Shown: positions 36,668-49,264, numbered from the stretch's first letter. The stretch is DNA of 64,000 bases from Ilyonectria destructans (GCA_020740775.1 JAHEWK010000001.1:5270001-5334000); one strand, 5' to 3'. Notes: generated by a model not told the origin, from the letters alone. Numbers and translations: made by a program.

Positions 36668-37651
36668 ATGTCTCCTCCAGCCAAGAAGCGAAGAACCACG
36701 CGAAGTTCCGCTAAACAAGAACAAGAACAACAAGCGCAGCAGGAGCAACAAAGGCAGCAAGAGAAGCAAGAGCGCCAAGAACAGCCAGTCGAAGCAGTTC
36801 CCATCGAGGTCATCGAGACTCAGAACCCTCCAGAGGAAGACGAAGCGCCCCCGGTGGAGCCCACTATCGAGAAGAAGAGCGAAACTCCCAGCGCCGATGC
36901 GGACCCTGCTGCCAAAGCCAAGGAGCGGATGGCCCGTTTCAAAGCCCTTCAAGCCCGAGCCAAGACATCCTCCGAGAAGAATCTAAAGGAGGCCACCTTG
37001 GAATCCCAAAGACTGGCCACCGATCCAAACCAGCTCACCGCGCTGCACCGAAAGCAAGCCATCGCATCTCACAAGCTTCTCAAAGCGGATGTCGAGGAAG
37101 CCGGCGAGGACTTTGAACGCAAGCGAGCATGGGACTGGACCATCGACGAGAGCGAGAAGTGGGACAAGCGCATGAAGAAGAAAGGATCAGCTCGTGACAA
37201 CAACGCCTTCCGAGACGACACGCAAGAGAGCAACAAGATCTACAAGCGACAGCTGCGAAACATCAACCCCGATATGGACAAGTACGAGAAGGACAAGATG
37301 GCCGCTGTCGAGAAGGCCGCTGCCTCGGGTGGCCTGGACATCGTGGAGACAGAGGATGGTGAACTCATCGCCGTGGACAAGGATGGGTCATTCTACTCGA
37401 CGGCCGACTCAACCACGTTTGCTCAAAATAAGCCCGACAAGGCTGCGGTGGACCGACTAGTCGAAGATCTGAGAAGGGCCGAGGAACAGAGACTGAAGAA
37501 GAGGAAGGAGAGGATGGCGCAGAACGGCGACGATGGCGACGTGACGTACATCAACGAGAAGAACAAGCAGTTCAACCAGAAGCTGTCGCGGTTCTACAAC
37601 AAGTACACGGCAGAGATTCGGGACAGCTTCGAGCGGGGCACCATGATATAA
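36668..37651 (+). CDS. SYF2: Pre-mRNA-splicing factor SYF2
   Basis: A single exon of 327 residues, start context CACCATG. A low-complexity Gln/Glu N-terminus (about 15-45) precedes the Syf2 core: MARFKALQARAKTSSEKNLKEA, then DFERKRAWDWTIDESEKWD, and NKIYKRQLRNINPDMDKYEK. The C-terminal NKQFNQKLSRFYNKYTAEIR is the most conserved signature of the family. Syf2 belongs to the NineTeen-associated complex and bundles near the active site with Clf1/Syf1 during splicing and cell-cycle progression (family knowledge). The gene ends 91 bases from the convergent COQ11-like gene, so the two 3' UTRs probably overlap. Confidence 0.95.
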   Translation: MSPPAKKRRTTRSSAKQEQEQQAQQEQQRQQEKQERQEQPVEAVPIEVIETQNPPEEDEAPPVEPTIEKKSETPSADADPAAKAKERMARFKALQARAKTSSEKNLKEATLESQRLATDPNQLTALHRKQAIASHKLLKADVEEAGEDFERKRAWDWTIDESEKWDKRMKKKGSARDNNAFRDDTQESNKIYKRQLRNINPDMDKYEKDKMAAVEKAAASGGLDIVETEDGELIAVDKDGSFYSTADSTTFAQNKPDKAAVDRLVEDLRRAEEQRLKKRKERMAQNGDDGDVTYINEKNKQFNQKLSRFYNKYTAEIRDSFERGTMI

Positions 37652-37742
37652 AAGGAAGACGGTTCATAGATTTTTTGTATTTAATTCAGTCCTCTCGGGG
37701 GGTATTGTACAGTCTAGCGTTTGTTACAGCACAATTAAGCTC

Positions 37743-38674
37743 TTACAGCATTGTCTTTCTCCACGACTGAGTTGCCAGCTCCTCAATGTCGGCGGCCTCG
37801 ATAACCCCACGGATCTTCTCATCGCCAAACGCCTCCACCACGGCCTCGGCGACGGTGTTGACCTTGAGCGGCTTGATTCCAGCGGCGCCCATGAGGCTTT
37901 TGAAATAGTGACCGGTGATGCCGTTGAACATGGTGCCCAAGCCGACCATGGCAGCCAACGGCACGGTGAGGGTGCGCGAGCTGTCGAACATGAAGGGAGC
38001 CCGAATGTAGAGGCTCCTCAGTTCAGGGAAGCTGTTGGCGATGGTAGTCTCGGCCTGTCGCTTGGTAGAAATGTACCGCGCAGGGAGAACAGGTGCTCCG
38101 CCGGCGGCCGAGATGTAGCAGAACGAACTCACGTTGGCGGCGGCGGCGTGCTTGGCGAGGGTGATGGCACTGTCTCGGTTCATGATCTCGTATGAGAACT
38201 GGTCCTTGGGGTTGGACGGCTTGATGTCCTCGCCCTCCTTTCTCGCCAATGGGTCGACGCCCCGATCACGCACGGGAGCAAAGGCCTTGGCCAGGCCGGC
38301 GATGGGCGATTCCTTGCCGGAGACAACGCCTTTGTAGTCGGCCTCAAGCAGAATGCCCATGCTGTGGACGACGAAGTCGGCGCCATTGAGCAGCGGCGCA
38401 TACGTAGCGGGGCGCAGGATATCGCCGCGCTCCCAGGTCACCTTGTGCGCCCAAGAAGGTGGCGCGGCGGAGGAGGTGACGGAGTCCCATCGGGGCTCAC
38501 CGGAGCGGCTTTATGACGAGGTGAGCTTGGGTACCATGTGAGGGAGACGGCGTCTGCGAGAGAAAATTACCTGACGGAGGTCACATCCCAGCCTCGGGCT
38601 ACGGCGAACTGGCAGATCCGGGAGCCTAGAAATCCAGAGCCTCCGCAGACAACGAGCTTCTTCACTGTGGACAT
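37743..38674 (-). CDS. COQ11: COQ11-like NAD(P)-binding protein (ubiquinone biosynthesis)
   Basis: Two exons (38674-38571, 38508-37743) encode 289 residues of the extended short-chain dehydrogenase fold. The dinucleotide motif GGSGFLG lies at 11-17. After the splice comes SRSGEPRWDS, then GADFVVHSMGILLE, YEIMNRDSAITLA and YISTKRQAE, the order seen in yeast Coq11. Coq11 associates with the coenzyme Q synthome on the inner mitochondrial membrane and modulates CoQ synthesis. The only in-frame ATG is 38674. The frame stays open 65 codons further upstream and is Arg/Ser-rich with almost no acids, like a presequence, but starts without ATG. The intron donor is GTAATT, weak but frame-proven. Confidence 0.82.
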
Positions 38675-39423
38675 GGCGGCTGTGGTGGTGTTGGAAGTGG
38701 TGTGATTCGCGAGAGACACGGAGGGCCGGCGGAGGAAGACGGGCAGACAGGGCCGAGTCCAGAGGCGTCGGGAGGCGTCGTACCCAACAGCTTTGAATAC
38801 AGCGGAGGAAGGGTTTATCAAGGAGAGAACGACTCGGGTGAGAGTATGGATTTTGGAATTGAGTCTCAAGGCTAACCCAAATACACAGTACGAGCGCCGT
38901 GCAAGCCACGGATGGAAATCATGAAATCATCGTTTGCCCGAGGCTGAAGCTCTCTAAGCTAAAGCTACAGCTGTGCCGTGCTACTTTCAGCGCTATTGCC
39001 CATCCCATCTCTGGCACCAAGGCTACTCCAAAAAGTCAACAAATATTGAAAGGGATTAAATCATATTAATGGTAACTCCCGTTAAATTGAAGAAAGTGCT
39101 AAACTGTGTCATGTGGTCTTCATAGCCAGCTCCAGTCCCACACCAACTTTAGGCGTGCGTTAACGGCCAAAGTCCTTGTAGAGCAGCAAACTTACCACCG
39201 TCACCAACCACACCATCCATCTTTTAGTGGTCCGCCCCCGGTACGCGCCATCATTGGCCAGCCAAACCGTGTCGCCTCTGCAAGGCTGAACCTCAAATAA
39301 TCTTCTCCATCCCAGCCCGCCTCAACGAGCGTCGTCGGTGTCGCCTTCAACCAACTCCTCCCCCCTTCGAATGCGCCACGGCTTCCCGAACCACCCCAGG
39401 CTCTCGACACCCTCCGTATCAAC
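38675..39423. promoter_or_regulatory. Divergent promoter region, COQ11-like and YAF9
   Basis: 749 bp between opposite start codons. The left 195 bp is an open, presequence-like frame of the COQ11-like gene without ATG. The middle (38990-39080) is AT-rich. The right part, just before YAF9, is C-rich. Confidence 0.45.
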
Positions 39424-40295
39424 ATGGCGCCCCAAAACCAGCTCGGAAAGCGCGTCAAGCTGACGCAGATCCGCCGGCCGTTCATCGTCGGAAGCACTGC
39501 TCGTCCATTCTCCGATACCAACCCGCGACCGGCAGGCATCCCCGACAACCACACTCACTCATGGGAGGTCTTTGTCAAAGGCCTTGACGACACCGACATC
39601 ACTTACTGGCTGCGGCGAGTGCAGTTCAAGCTCCACGAGTCGATTCCCAACTATGTGCGAAGTACGCTCAACATAGCTCCATTTCCTAGTGCCCCCGCGC
39701 ATGCTGACCTTGAACTACAGTGGTCGAGGGCGAAGCGGGAAAGCCATTCCTCGTCGGTGAAACCGGATGGGGTGAATTCGACATTACGATCAAGCTATAC
39801 TACGTCAATGACTCCGGCGAGAAGCCCCAGACTCTGTACCACTACCTGCGCCTCCACCCCTACGGTCGAACCGAAGAGGAAAAGCAATCTATGGTGACCA
39901 GCAACGGCGAGGTCCGGTCCTGGAGCTACGACGAACAGCTCTTCAACGAACCCTACGAAGCCTTCTACAACCTGCTTACCGCAGGCGCAGTTCCCAAGGG
40001 ATGGAAACCCTCGGGCGGAAAGGGCAAGGGGAAGAACCGCGCACCACCCGCGTTGCCACCAGCCGACAGCCAGGACGTCTGGGAGCACTCGGCCATGATT
40101 CCAGCGCATAACCGCCCGGGGCAACCATTCAGTCTGGAGACGGAGGCCGCTGAGATCAAGAAGCTGGCCGATGCCCAGGCACAGACCGAGGACATGAGTA
40201 AGAAGATCCTCGCCGAGCTCAAGGCCAAAGAGGAGCTACTGGCCAGCCTCAAGGCAGAGAACGCCACGGCTGCCGCTGCAGCTAAGCCCTCCTAG
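39424..40295 (+). CDS. YAF9: YEATS-domain protein YAF9 (NuA4/SWR1 subunit)
   Basis: Exons 39424-39661 and 39721-40295 encode 270 residues. The N-terminal block GKRVKLTQIRRPFIVGSTA is typical of Yaf9. The YEATS fold follows with HTHSWEVFVKGL, FKLHESIPNYVR at the splice, GWGEFDITIKLYYV and YHYLRLHPYG; the tryptophan/phenylalanine block forms the acyl-lysine pocket. The C-terminal coiled coil (about 232-262, AEIKKLADAQAQTEDMSKKI) is the part that binds Swc4. Yaf9 is shared by the NuA4 acetyltransferase and the SWR1 remodeller, reading histone acylation. The splice completes an ATG codon (M at the start of MVEGEAGKPF). After the TAG the same frame continues with biased composition. Confidence 0.93.
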
Positions 40296-41726
40296 AAGGG
40301 GGGTTCGGACCGCAAGCGCAACAGCCGAGGGCGTAAGAGTCGAAGCCGCAAGGCCATGACAAGGGAAGAGGAGGAAGATTCTGACTAAGAGAGCAACGAG
40401 GACGTGCCGGCGAACTCGTCCGAGTCGTCCTCGGACATCTGAGGGGCTCCTCGGTTTCGGATTCATCGGCCACGATAACGGGCCCGTCGGATGAGCAAAG
40501 CCTGCCCAGCTCGCCTCCAGAGCCAAGGGCTCATTCACCGGCCCGGTAACGCAACTGCCGAAGCTCCGGCGGGCACGCCCAGAATCCGCAACCGCCGGAT
40601 CCCGTCCCAAAATAGTACCTCCAGAACTGATACTCTCGGAGGTACCAAACAGCAGATAATGTTGTATCGTGACACGGCCCCAGGACAATCGAAGTATGCA
40701 TATACGAGCTGCCTGGGGCTCAACAACTATTAAAAGTGTCGAACGCAGGGATGTGAAGAGGTACCACAAGCGTGAAATGAGGACGTATCGATACAAGGAG
40801 CCACGGATATGGCTATGCAGCGAGCGAGTCCTAGATTATGGTAGCGCAAGCATTTTTGTATGACAGCCAGTAGATGAGAATGTGATTGTGGACGCCTTAT
40901 TCCGCTGTCCTATGAGATCTTAACCTACCCTCCGTGCGACTACGGACCACAGACTGTAGATGCAACAACACACCGTATTTCCCCTGCGCTGCGCATACTC
41001 GACGCGTCATACCAAAGACGGTATTCATTCTTCACGGCTACTCATCAATCACAGCCACAAGATCATGGTGCCACGAAACAGACAGGGCACACAGCCCGAG
41101 ATGCATCTTTCAAATGATGTGAATTGGAGTGGTCTCTGCTGCTACTCGCACGCTTAGCCATTGCCATCCCGCCGTCTTCGCCTTCCGTCCGTTTATCCCA
41201 AAATTCCAAATGACCTACCACCTATTTTTGTAGGTCCCTACCAACCGTGCCTGTCCACAACCATCCCAACCATCCCAACCAACCCATCCCAGTGCCAGAT
41301 CCCAATTGACAAAACCTCCGCTTGTGATGCGGACAACTCGCGCAGTCAATCCACCTGGGATCCGCAGCCGATTCGACAAAGGAAAACTGATGAAAAAATA
41401 ACGCGGTCGCTTCCTGTGCGATGCCACATGCTGCTGACTTGTTCGTCAAAAAACGAGGGGAAGAAAGCAAAAATAAACTCGAAACCACCTCCATGACTTG
41501 GCCGGTCATATAACCCTCCGTCCGGCCCACCATTTTGTTCTTCAAATAGCCGTCTCCTACCAACGCCCGGGATATTTATTAATAAAAGATGCTTTCGGGA
41601 CGCGCCGAAAACATAAACCCTCTTCAACTCCAGCGCCTGTCCAACTGAGAAACAAGGAAAAAAGAAAAACATTTAAAGAGTGTGGGGGGATGTGATATAT
41701 ATACGGGTTCAGTTGTTTTATACAAC
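40296..41726. other. Convergent intergenic region, YAF9 to MDM34
   Basis: The first 150 bases continue the YAF9 frame beyond its stop with basic then acidic/serine residues and two more stops. The remainder holds no gene that I can support. Its right part (41.38-41.7 kb) is A-rich with poly(A)-type AATAAA-like signals on both strands. Confidence 0.45.
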
Positions 41727-43843
41727 TCAACGGGTTGCAGCTTCGTAGGCTGGGGGTGGGGCGTCTTCCCCTTCTTCCCAGGTGCCGCGTTGTCGGTTTT
41801 TCTCGTCGTAGACGCGTTTCGCAATTTCGCCAGCCATCTTCATGATCCATGCTTGCTCGAGGATGACCGAAGAGGTGTCAGACCCGGCGGCGCTCTGGGT
41901 TTCGAGAAAAGCGGCTTTCTCCTTGTTAACACCCAGGCCGCTGGTCGCGGCAGCCGTGGCAAAGCTGGATAGAGGCTCGGTGGCGTTTTCTGAGGCCTTG
42001 GTGGAAGAGGAACCATCGCCCATCTGGGCCAACTTGTACAGATCGGCCATCAGTGGGCGATGGGTCGGGTCCTCCAAGGATCTGAAGCGAACCTTGTTCG
42101 GAGTAGGTGCCTCAGCAATCACGGATCCGTCTTCCGGTTCTTCCGGGATCGAGTCCGAGATCATCGGCTCCGATGACGGCACGTCGACAGAGGCCGTATC
42201 AGAAGCTTCGCTGACATTGTCAGGGGTTGCAGCCTCCGACTTGGTGCGCCTGAGGTTGACAACTCGGTTCTTCTTCTTGCGGCCTGGTCGTGACCGACCA
42301 CCGGCCCCTAATGACAGTCCAGTAGTAGCTGAGTTGAGGCTCACAAGCGAGGGCCGAGACGGTAGGTGTCCATGAGCGGTGCTACCCGAGTCGGAGAACG
42401 TGTACGTCGTAGTTGACCCCGCAACAATTGAGTGGGTCTTTGTGAGGCTTGGTGTTCCGATGGATGGTGTTGAGGCATCAGATCGATCCCCATGCCCAGT
42501 CCAGGCGCGGAAGACGACATCGCGGATACCAGGAGTGAAGAGGGAGAGGGTGCGATGAGAATCCGTTAAGGCAGCAAGACGCAACAGGTTCTTTTGGGAG
42601 AAGAGCGATTGGACCTCACCGCCACCGTTCAAGGTAAGCTCTGAGATGGCATTCGGATCCACCAGGTTGCCGTTGGCATCCACGGGGTCCAATGGGGGGC
42701 TTGCGAGCGGGTCGACACCCGCTTCATCTTCGGCTTCGCTGGGCGTTTCAGTTCCCTTGTTGACTTGGTCGGGACACCAGAGCTGGAGCGATAGCCTGTG
42801 GATAATGGTGGGCAGCTCATCCATCATCAGGTTGCGTAGTTGCTGTTCGATGGTCCGTTGCAAGTAGTCGCGAACGAACTGTATCGAATCAAAGGTCGAG
42901 GAGACCTTGAGTGACTCAAGTGGGTCATTGCGAAAGACTATGGTCAGGCCTTTTTGCTTGGAGAAGACGAGAATGATGAATGCCGAAAGCTTGATTTCTG
43001 ACAGGGTGATGGATAGAGGGATAGTGAGCCCTGACGCAGCTGCCAGGGGTTGTGGCGAGGTGAAGGTAGGCTTGGAATAGAGGTATGTGTTCAAGGGGTT
43101 GGCCTGTTGTTTCATATTAGCCCTGATATAACACATATTCCCCGCATGAACTCATAGACACGCTTGGGCGCCAACGAAAACGCGCATCCCGGACGGAGGG
43201 AAACAGCATTCAATGCGAATGTAATTAGACAAAAAGATGGGACCAAAACAGTGGCGGTGAGTGAGGGTGACAACTCATCGAGCCTGAAGGGAGACCTAGT
43301 CTCATACTTGAGACAGACAGGCTTGGCAAAAATGAGGAGTCGAGGATGAGGATGGGTAAACCGATAAGGCATCTGGGGGACCAAACGACTCGTCTGGTTG
43401 ACAAAAGGCAGGGGATTCAATGGCCGAGTGCAATAGCAATAGTCGCAATTGCATCTCGGAACATTGAATTAAAGTTAGGGGGGCGAACGGTTATGCCGGG
43501 GTTTCCCGGGGGTTCACAAGCAAAGCGCCGCCAAAGTTGACGCACGATCAGGAAGAAAAAAAGAGATGCAACCTACTTGAACTCTTGTCTTCAGGGTCAA
43601 GAAGGCGTCGCCGGTGTAGCTCATCTTGAAAATGCCTCGGAACCTATCCTCCGCAAGGTCGCCAATCTCCAGGATCTCCAGGTCGGGCGCCACACTGCCG
43701 AGGTTGAATTCGCTGACGAGGATATCATCGACAATGATGGGCGGCTTGGGGGATTTGTTCAGAGCCTTAGTCAAGAGGTCGCGCGCGCGCCGGTAGAACT
43801 CGGCATCGGCCGTGAGAGGCGACCAGTTGAAGTTGAAGGCCAT
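41727..43843 (-). CDS. MDM34: MDM34, ERMES complex SMP-domain protein
   Basis: Two exons (43843-43577, 43103-41727) encode 547 residues. The start [20 protein letters not shown] is diagnostic for Mdm34. The SMP lipid-binding domain spans about residues 1-200 and includes [20 protein letters not shown], then after the intron [20 protein letters not shown] and [18 protein letters not shown]. The rest is Ser/Thr/Glu-rich and probably disordered. A basic patch [13 protein letters not shown] lies mid-tail. ERMES (Mmm1, Mdm10, Mdm12, Mdm34) tethers ER to mitochondria and moves phospholipids; Mdm34 sits on the mitochondrial side. A PPAY motif at 539-542 near the C-terminus is a likely Rsp5 ubiquitin-ligase site. 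The intron is long, 473 nt. Confidence 0.95.
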
Positions 43844-46800
43844 GTTGAAATGGCGTTTACGTTCTCAAGACCATGGATGGGGCGAAGAGGTGCCGTCGTC
43901 GGCAGCGAGGGAATCGCGAGGGAAGTAAGCGGGAAGCGAAGCAAGAGACGCGCGTGTTGTTGGAGCTCGAGGCCGAGGAACTGTCGCAACGAGGGAGCGA
44001 CAAGGAAATGCGATGGTGTAAATGGGATTCGAGGTCGTCGGAGGCAAAGTAAGACGCGGCGTTGACGGATGACGTTCGACGTGACGGTGGAGGAGAGGAC
44101 GAAGTTAGGACGGATGGCTGGAGATGGATTGTATTTCCCAGGAGGGCAGATCGTGGAGATGACGCTACAGGAATTCCCGGAGCGGGAGCCGTTAGCTATT
44201 GGGGGAGAGCCCGAGGAAAGTGGGGAGCTTCGGGACTGGGGAGGCGCACTGGCACTGCTGCAGGAATAATTTTTTTTCGCGCAGGGCTCTGCGGCGCCAG
44301 GGCGGATGGCGTCCAATGCAACTGACGCTCGACCGATTTAGTGGACGCGATGCGTTTGAAGAACCTGCCGGCAACCCACAGCTGGACGTGCACCGAGATC
44401 GGTGTGGTGCCCTGGAGAGGCGGTGGACGTGCAGGAGGCGAAGTGTGAGATGAAGTGTGAAAGCGGAGACGAATGGCTGGTTTCAATGCGCACACGATGA
44501 TGGTCCAGCTGGTTTGTTTCACGATGGAAGCAAGTGACTGATGGTCAGTCCAGGTGCTGGCCGGGGGTGACGACGTGCTCGGGGTCCGGAGTTGATCGGG
44601 ATAGCGGAGAGCAAGGTCTGCCCGCAGTGCGCGCTGTGTCGGGACGAACAGGGGCGGCGGCGGCTCGCAGACAGGGCAGAAACGCCTGGGGAGCGTCGAG
44701 TGTCAATAATAGCGAGGCGCTGAATGGCCTAGCCTTGGACCCGATCCTGCCGGGACAGGTGGTCCTAGCGCCGAAGCACGGCCTCGCTAATGGAAAACGG
44801 CTCAACCAGCGGCTCCCACACACTCTGCCACACAATGCCACGCACGAGATGGCCGCGCAAACTGCCCGCGACCACAAAGTCGGCGGTCTGGACGGCCAAG
44901 AGGACGGGGCGCGTAAGTTAGCTGGCGCGGGACCGTAGGCCGAGGTTGGGTTTGATGGTGGCCCACGGGGTATGGTTCCGTCAAGTCAGCCGGGCCGGGC
45001 CCAAGTCGCGTGACCGGCGGAGGTCACTGGCGGAGGACGGTAGAGGGGAGGCGGGGACGTGTTGTTGCGTTGCGTTGTATCGCGCCGTGATGTGCTGTAT
45101 CGTGCTGTCTCGTAGCGTGGCCACGAATTGGCGTGTTTGCCGACTAGACGCGTGCGGTGCGTCAATGCAATGCGTGTTCGCACAGATTCAATTAATTGCG
45201 AGATGGATCGACTGAACTCGCAGCAGATGAGCAACAATGCGCAGCCATGGCTAATCTTGTACAATTCTCTCTCCGTGTTTACCCATTCCCCTCCTCCCAT
45301 TAAAAAAACCCGGGTCCCGTCCATTGCCGAACCAGCGTTCGTCTCTCCTTCAAAACGCCGTCACCATCATATGATATTCGTGAAATCCGGCCTGTGGGAC
45401 GACGTCTGCATCAGGTGGTTCGATGTTCGTCCAGTTTTCCGGGGCAGGAAATCTGCCTCCCACCCCAAGAACCCAAGATCTTCCCTCATGCAGCCTCTTA
45501 CGAAAAGACACGGGCCAGCGGCTCCAACCGGGCACCCGGCCCCCCCGTCTTGCCAACTTACCTCGCGGACCCTGCCTCCTCGCACGTATTGACTTTTCTA
45601 ACCGGACTGTACCCTAATCTAACCCACCACCGGCGCCGACGGCCGATGATAAGGCCAAGAGGGGGATGACTGTGGGGGAGGATGGGGGCCGTTCCGGAAG
45701 CGGCTCGGAAGCGATGGTCGGCGAACGAACGATTGAGGGGAACGGACGAACGAGTGAGGGGAAGAGGGCGAGCTATGATGGTGGGCAGTGGAGTTGGTAG
45801 CGTTCCATCGTGCCAATCTCACACATGGTCTGGTGATCTTCGATCATCAATAACGAAGCGCCTATTCCGACTATGCCAGGTAGGATAAGCACACTGCCAC
45901 CACCGCCTGCTCCTCATCGCACCCAGTCGCAGTAGCTCCATCACCCTGCCCTCCATGGTCCTCATGTAAGGCACCGTTTCGGGCGTTGCACAACCAGCAT
46001 CTCCCTGTGAGATCCGAGATGCGGGTGTATCGTGACTTGGGGGAGTTGCCATGTTGGCAAACAGCCGCAGCCGCAGCACCAGCATTTTCAACCACGGTGA
46101 CATCGATTACTGGGGTCGTACAGCTGGAAAGGATCTCGTTAGTTGGTAAGATAATCCCCGGCTGTGCTACTTTGTGTTTTGCCTTATGGTGCGCCTTAGT
46201 TATCCCACAATGGCAGCATTACACGTCGGCGTGCGCGCATCACCACCAACGACAATGCGAATCACCCAAGCCCAAGCTTAGATTTTGTAGTCTTAGCGCA
46301 ACGACGATGCATAGCTCAGGGTCTAATCATGCAATGGTAGAATGAGCGGGCGTCTACGGAGCACTATGCTGCGCCCTGCGTCGATAGTAACAGTTGGAAG
46401 TAAGAAGTACAGTACTGTGCTAGACGGAGGCATCCATCGTCACTAGAGACTAACAAGTGCGTGATATGTATGGACCAAGATTGTGATTGTGGTTGTGGGT
46501 GACGAGACGGTGAGGCCTCGGTCCTAGAAGACCCTGCGCCCACCAGAGCCCCGCACGGACGCCTAAGGTAGCAGGCGTTCTTTCATCCAGTTCATCAGAC
46601 ACGGCGGCTAACAAAGAGAGTCATCGCTTGACCCATATCATCCACCGGTGGCAACTTGGCCTCTCCTCGTGGATGCCAACGCTGACCGTCTCCGTTTGTC
46701 GGTGACGAAAAAAAGCCACAGGCGATCAGCTACGTAGGAGGTACCTGAGGACCCAGGCGGGCGGGTGAGCATGGGGGGCGCGGGCTGTCAACGTGACATC

Positions 46801-49264
46801 ATCTGGCTCCGGCCATGACCGAGATGCCCACGTTGTTTCTGGATTCTGACCCCGTGGCCACAGCTGCCGCTCAATGAAACGTCGAAGAGCTACTGCTGCA
46901 TCGTTCTTTATTCGGGCAAAACACGGGCGGTACAGTACATACTAGGTAGTACATGCCTCGGCGTTGGCCTCCTAGAGCTCCATGCGCCCTGCTCCATGCT
47001 CTCAGACTACCAGAAAGTTCCCTCCCGCTTCTCCACACGTCCGTCGTCACAGGGCTGGGCGGCTGGCGACGTGACGAGAGCTGAGCCGGATTCAGCCCTG
47101 CTTGCTGAGTCCTGTCAGCCTGTTCCAGCTGCTCTGACCGCATTCAAGCCCGCCTCCCTCCCTGTCCGTATCCGTTTCGGTTCGTTTTTGCTTCAGACGT
47201 GGGACCTGGCCCCGAGCATCCCAAAGCAGCGCGTGCCTGTGCCTGTTCCCGTGCCTGTGCCTGCGCTGTGCCAGAAACCCGACCAGGGTTGCAAGGGTTC
47301 TCGATGGGCCTTGGACACCACCCCAGGCGGGCTTGGACAACCTGGACCGTACTTTGCCAGCCAAGGAAAGCCGTCGCCAGCTAGTGTCAACCGTCGCCAG
47401 CCAAAGGAGATCGCCACCAAGGGGCCGACCTTGCGCGGTGGCCGCTGCGTCGCCTGCACGGGTCCCAAAGTTGCGCATTGCACCGCATCACCCCCGGAGG
47501 TAGATTGACCAAAACGGACAGCCACTCGACGGGTTGGAGGCCCCTGACCATGTCAGTCAAGTCACCCGCTCGATGGTGGTTTCGGGCAGCCAACCAGTAC
47601 GATGCGAGAGCGATGCGAGAACGTTGCCAGAGCCACGCACAGCCATCCAAAAAGCCATCGTCAGGTTGTAGGGGCTGTCAGGGTCGTAGGGGCGTTGCAG
47701 TGGCTGTAGGGTCCCCCTGGCCGCTGGCGCTCCCCTGTCAGATGCCTCGCTGTGGCTGGCCAGAACGGCCAGATCTCCGCCCAAGTCGGAGTCATCCAGA
47801 CAACCACCAACTCCCAACTCGCCCACGACACCAAAGACCCGAGCACCCAAGCACGCACCATCATTACACTAATACACTATATACGTCCACACAGTCCACA
47901 CACACGTCCACACACACGCCCAGTCCCTGTCCCACGTCCCACCAGATGCAAGACCAGCATGCTGCCAGCCATGATGACTGGCATTGGCGCAGGCCCTAAG
48001 CCAGGTCCGGCCCCATGGCAAAGGGCCTAAACCTGTGCGTCACCATCCCAGATCGAATCGTCGACTTTGGACCAGACCAAGCCCGCTGGCAACGCACCAG
48101 TCAGGCCCTCTCGTCGCAACGTGCTGTACCGTGCCGTGCTCCGTACACACGTCAACGGGGTCTCCAGTCCCCGTTTTAGGTAGTGTGTCTGCGTGCTGGC
48201 TTGTAAATGGCTCCTCCCAGGTGCAGCGGAGGCGGCGGCGAACTCGAGGCAAATCGCATCGTGGATGCCCACGTCCACACCTCTCCTCTTTCTCAGGGCG
48301 CCTAGACGCCTTGACGCCCCAGACAGTCATCGCCTTCTCCGCCCTTTGCGCAGTTGGCTCGCTGGCCGCCCTATTCTCCGTCACCCACGCTGTCGGGTCC
48401 GACTGTCGGCTATCCCTTGTCCAAAGCAAGCCATGATGACGCTGTGCCGGTAAAAGCCAGCCATGGCCCGTTGCCAGTCCCACGATCCTCCTCCCTGCCT
48501 GCACCGAGATCTTGTTCGACCACACCCTCTCCCTCATACTCCCCAAGTATCCTGCCACATATGCAGACAAGACATACATGCCCTCGCATACATCCTGCAG
48601 CACGACACAGTACATGCCTCTTGTTGCTACTTCTCATCGCATCGCATCGCATCACTTTGCTCCAAACCCTGTCGCCTCAGTCGCCTTACATTCAACTCTC
48701 CGGAACGAGAAGGCGACGGACGATAGACTCTGACAAGCGAGGCCAGTTAGGGTCACTCCCGGACGCCTCTTTTCAACCTTGATTGTCCTTCTCCTTCTCC
48801 TTCTTCTTCTCCGCCTCTTCTTCATCTTCCTCCCGGTCCCTCATTCCATTCAACTTCTCCTCGTCTCTGTTATTCCACTTGCCAGCTCCTTGCAAAGAGG
48901 CCCGCAAACGCACCCGACCTACGCCGTCGCAGCCAACCCAAACCTAGACCTGCCCAGACCAAGGCGCAGAAAACAGACCAGCAGCGGACAAATGCAAACA
49001 CGAACACTCATGCAGATTCCAGCGAGCTTTACTCCTCCCCCATCTCCTACTCCATCCTCCTCATCCTCATCCTCCTCACCAATTCTCTCTGGGTCATTAG
49101 ACCGTCCCCCATCACTTTCCCTTCTCGCTTCTCATATCGAATCATCCTCCTCCACTTCCACGCACTCTCCCCTCTGTTCACTCTCCCACCCCGCCGACGT
49201 GAGACATCCGGTGGCTTGGCCGTGCCTTGCAGCGACCTGCATGACCAAGGCAAGGCCTCCAATC
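43844..49264. other. 5.4 kb spacer between divergent MDM34 and IPK1
   Basis: No gene is supported. Frames up to 190 codons occur on both strands but lack motifs and are typical of GC-rich sequence. It carries hexamer repeats GTGCCT (47233-47264), CACA-rich sequence (47880-47935), CGCAT units (48639-48656) and a CTTCTC pyrimidine tract (48786-48835) that looks like the IPK1 leader. A frame in phase with IPK1 opens at 48779 with an ATG at 48992, so some of the last 270 bases may be coding. Confidence 0.4.
47233..47264. repeat. GTGCCT hexamer repeat
   Basis: Five hexamers GTGCCT, one of them changed to GTTCCC, in tandem, with no supported gene. Confidence 0.75.

Noticed and set aside
46996..47508. 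170-codon ORF in the MDM34-IPK1 spacer
   Set aside because: Includes a VPVPVPVP run produced by the GTGCCT hexamer; no motif; opposite strand equally open.
48779..49264. N-terminal extension of IPK1
   Set aside because: Opens at a non-ATG codon in a pyrimidine tract; Ser/Pro-rich and not part of the kinase. Kept only as an alternative start note.
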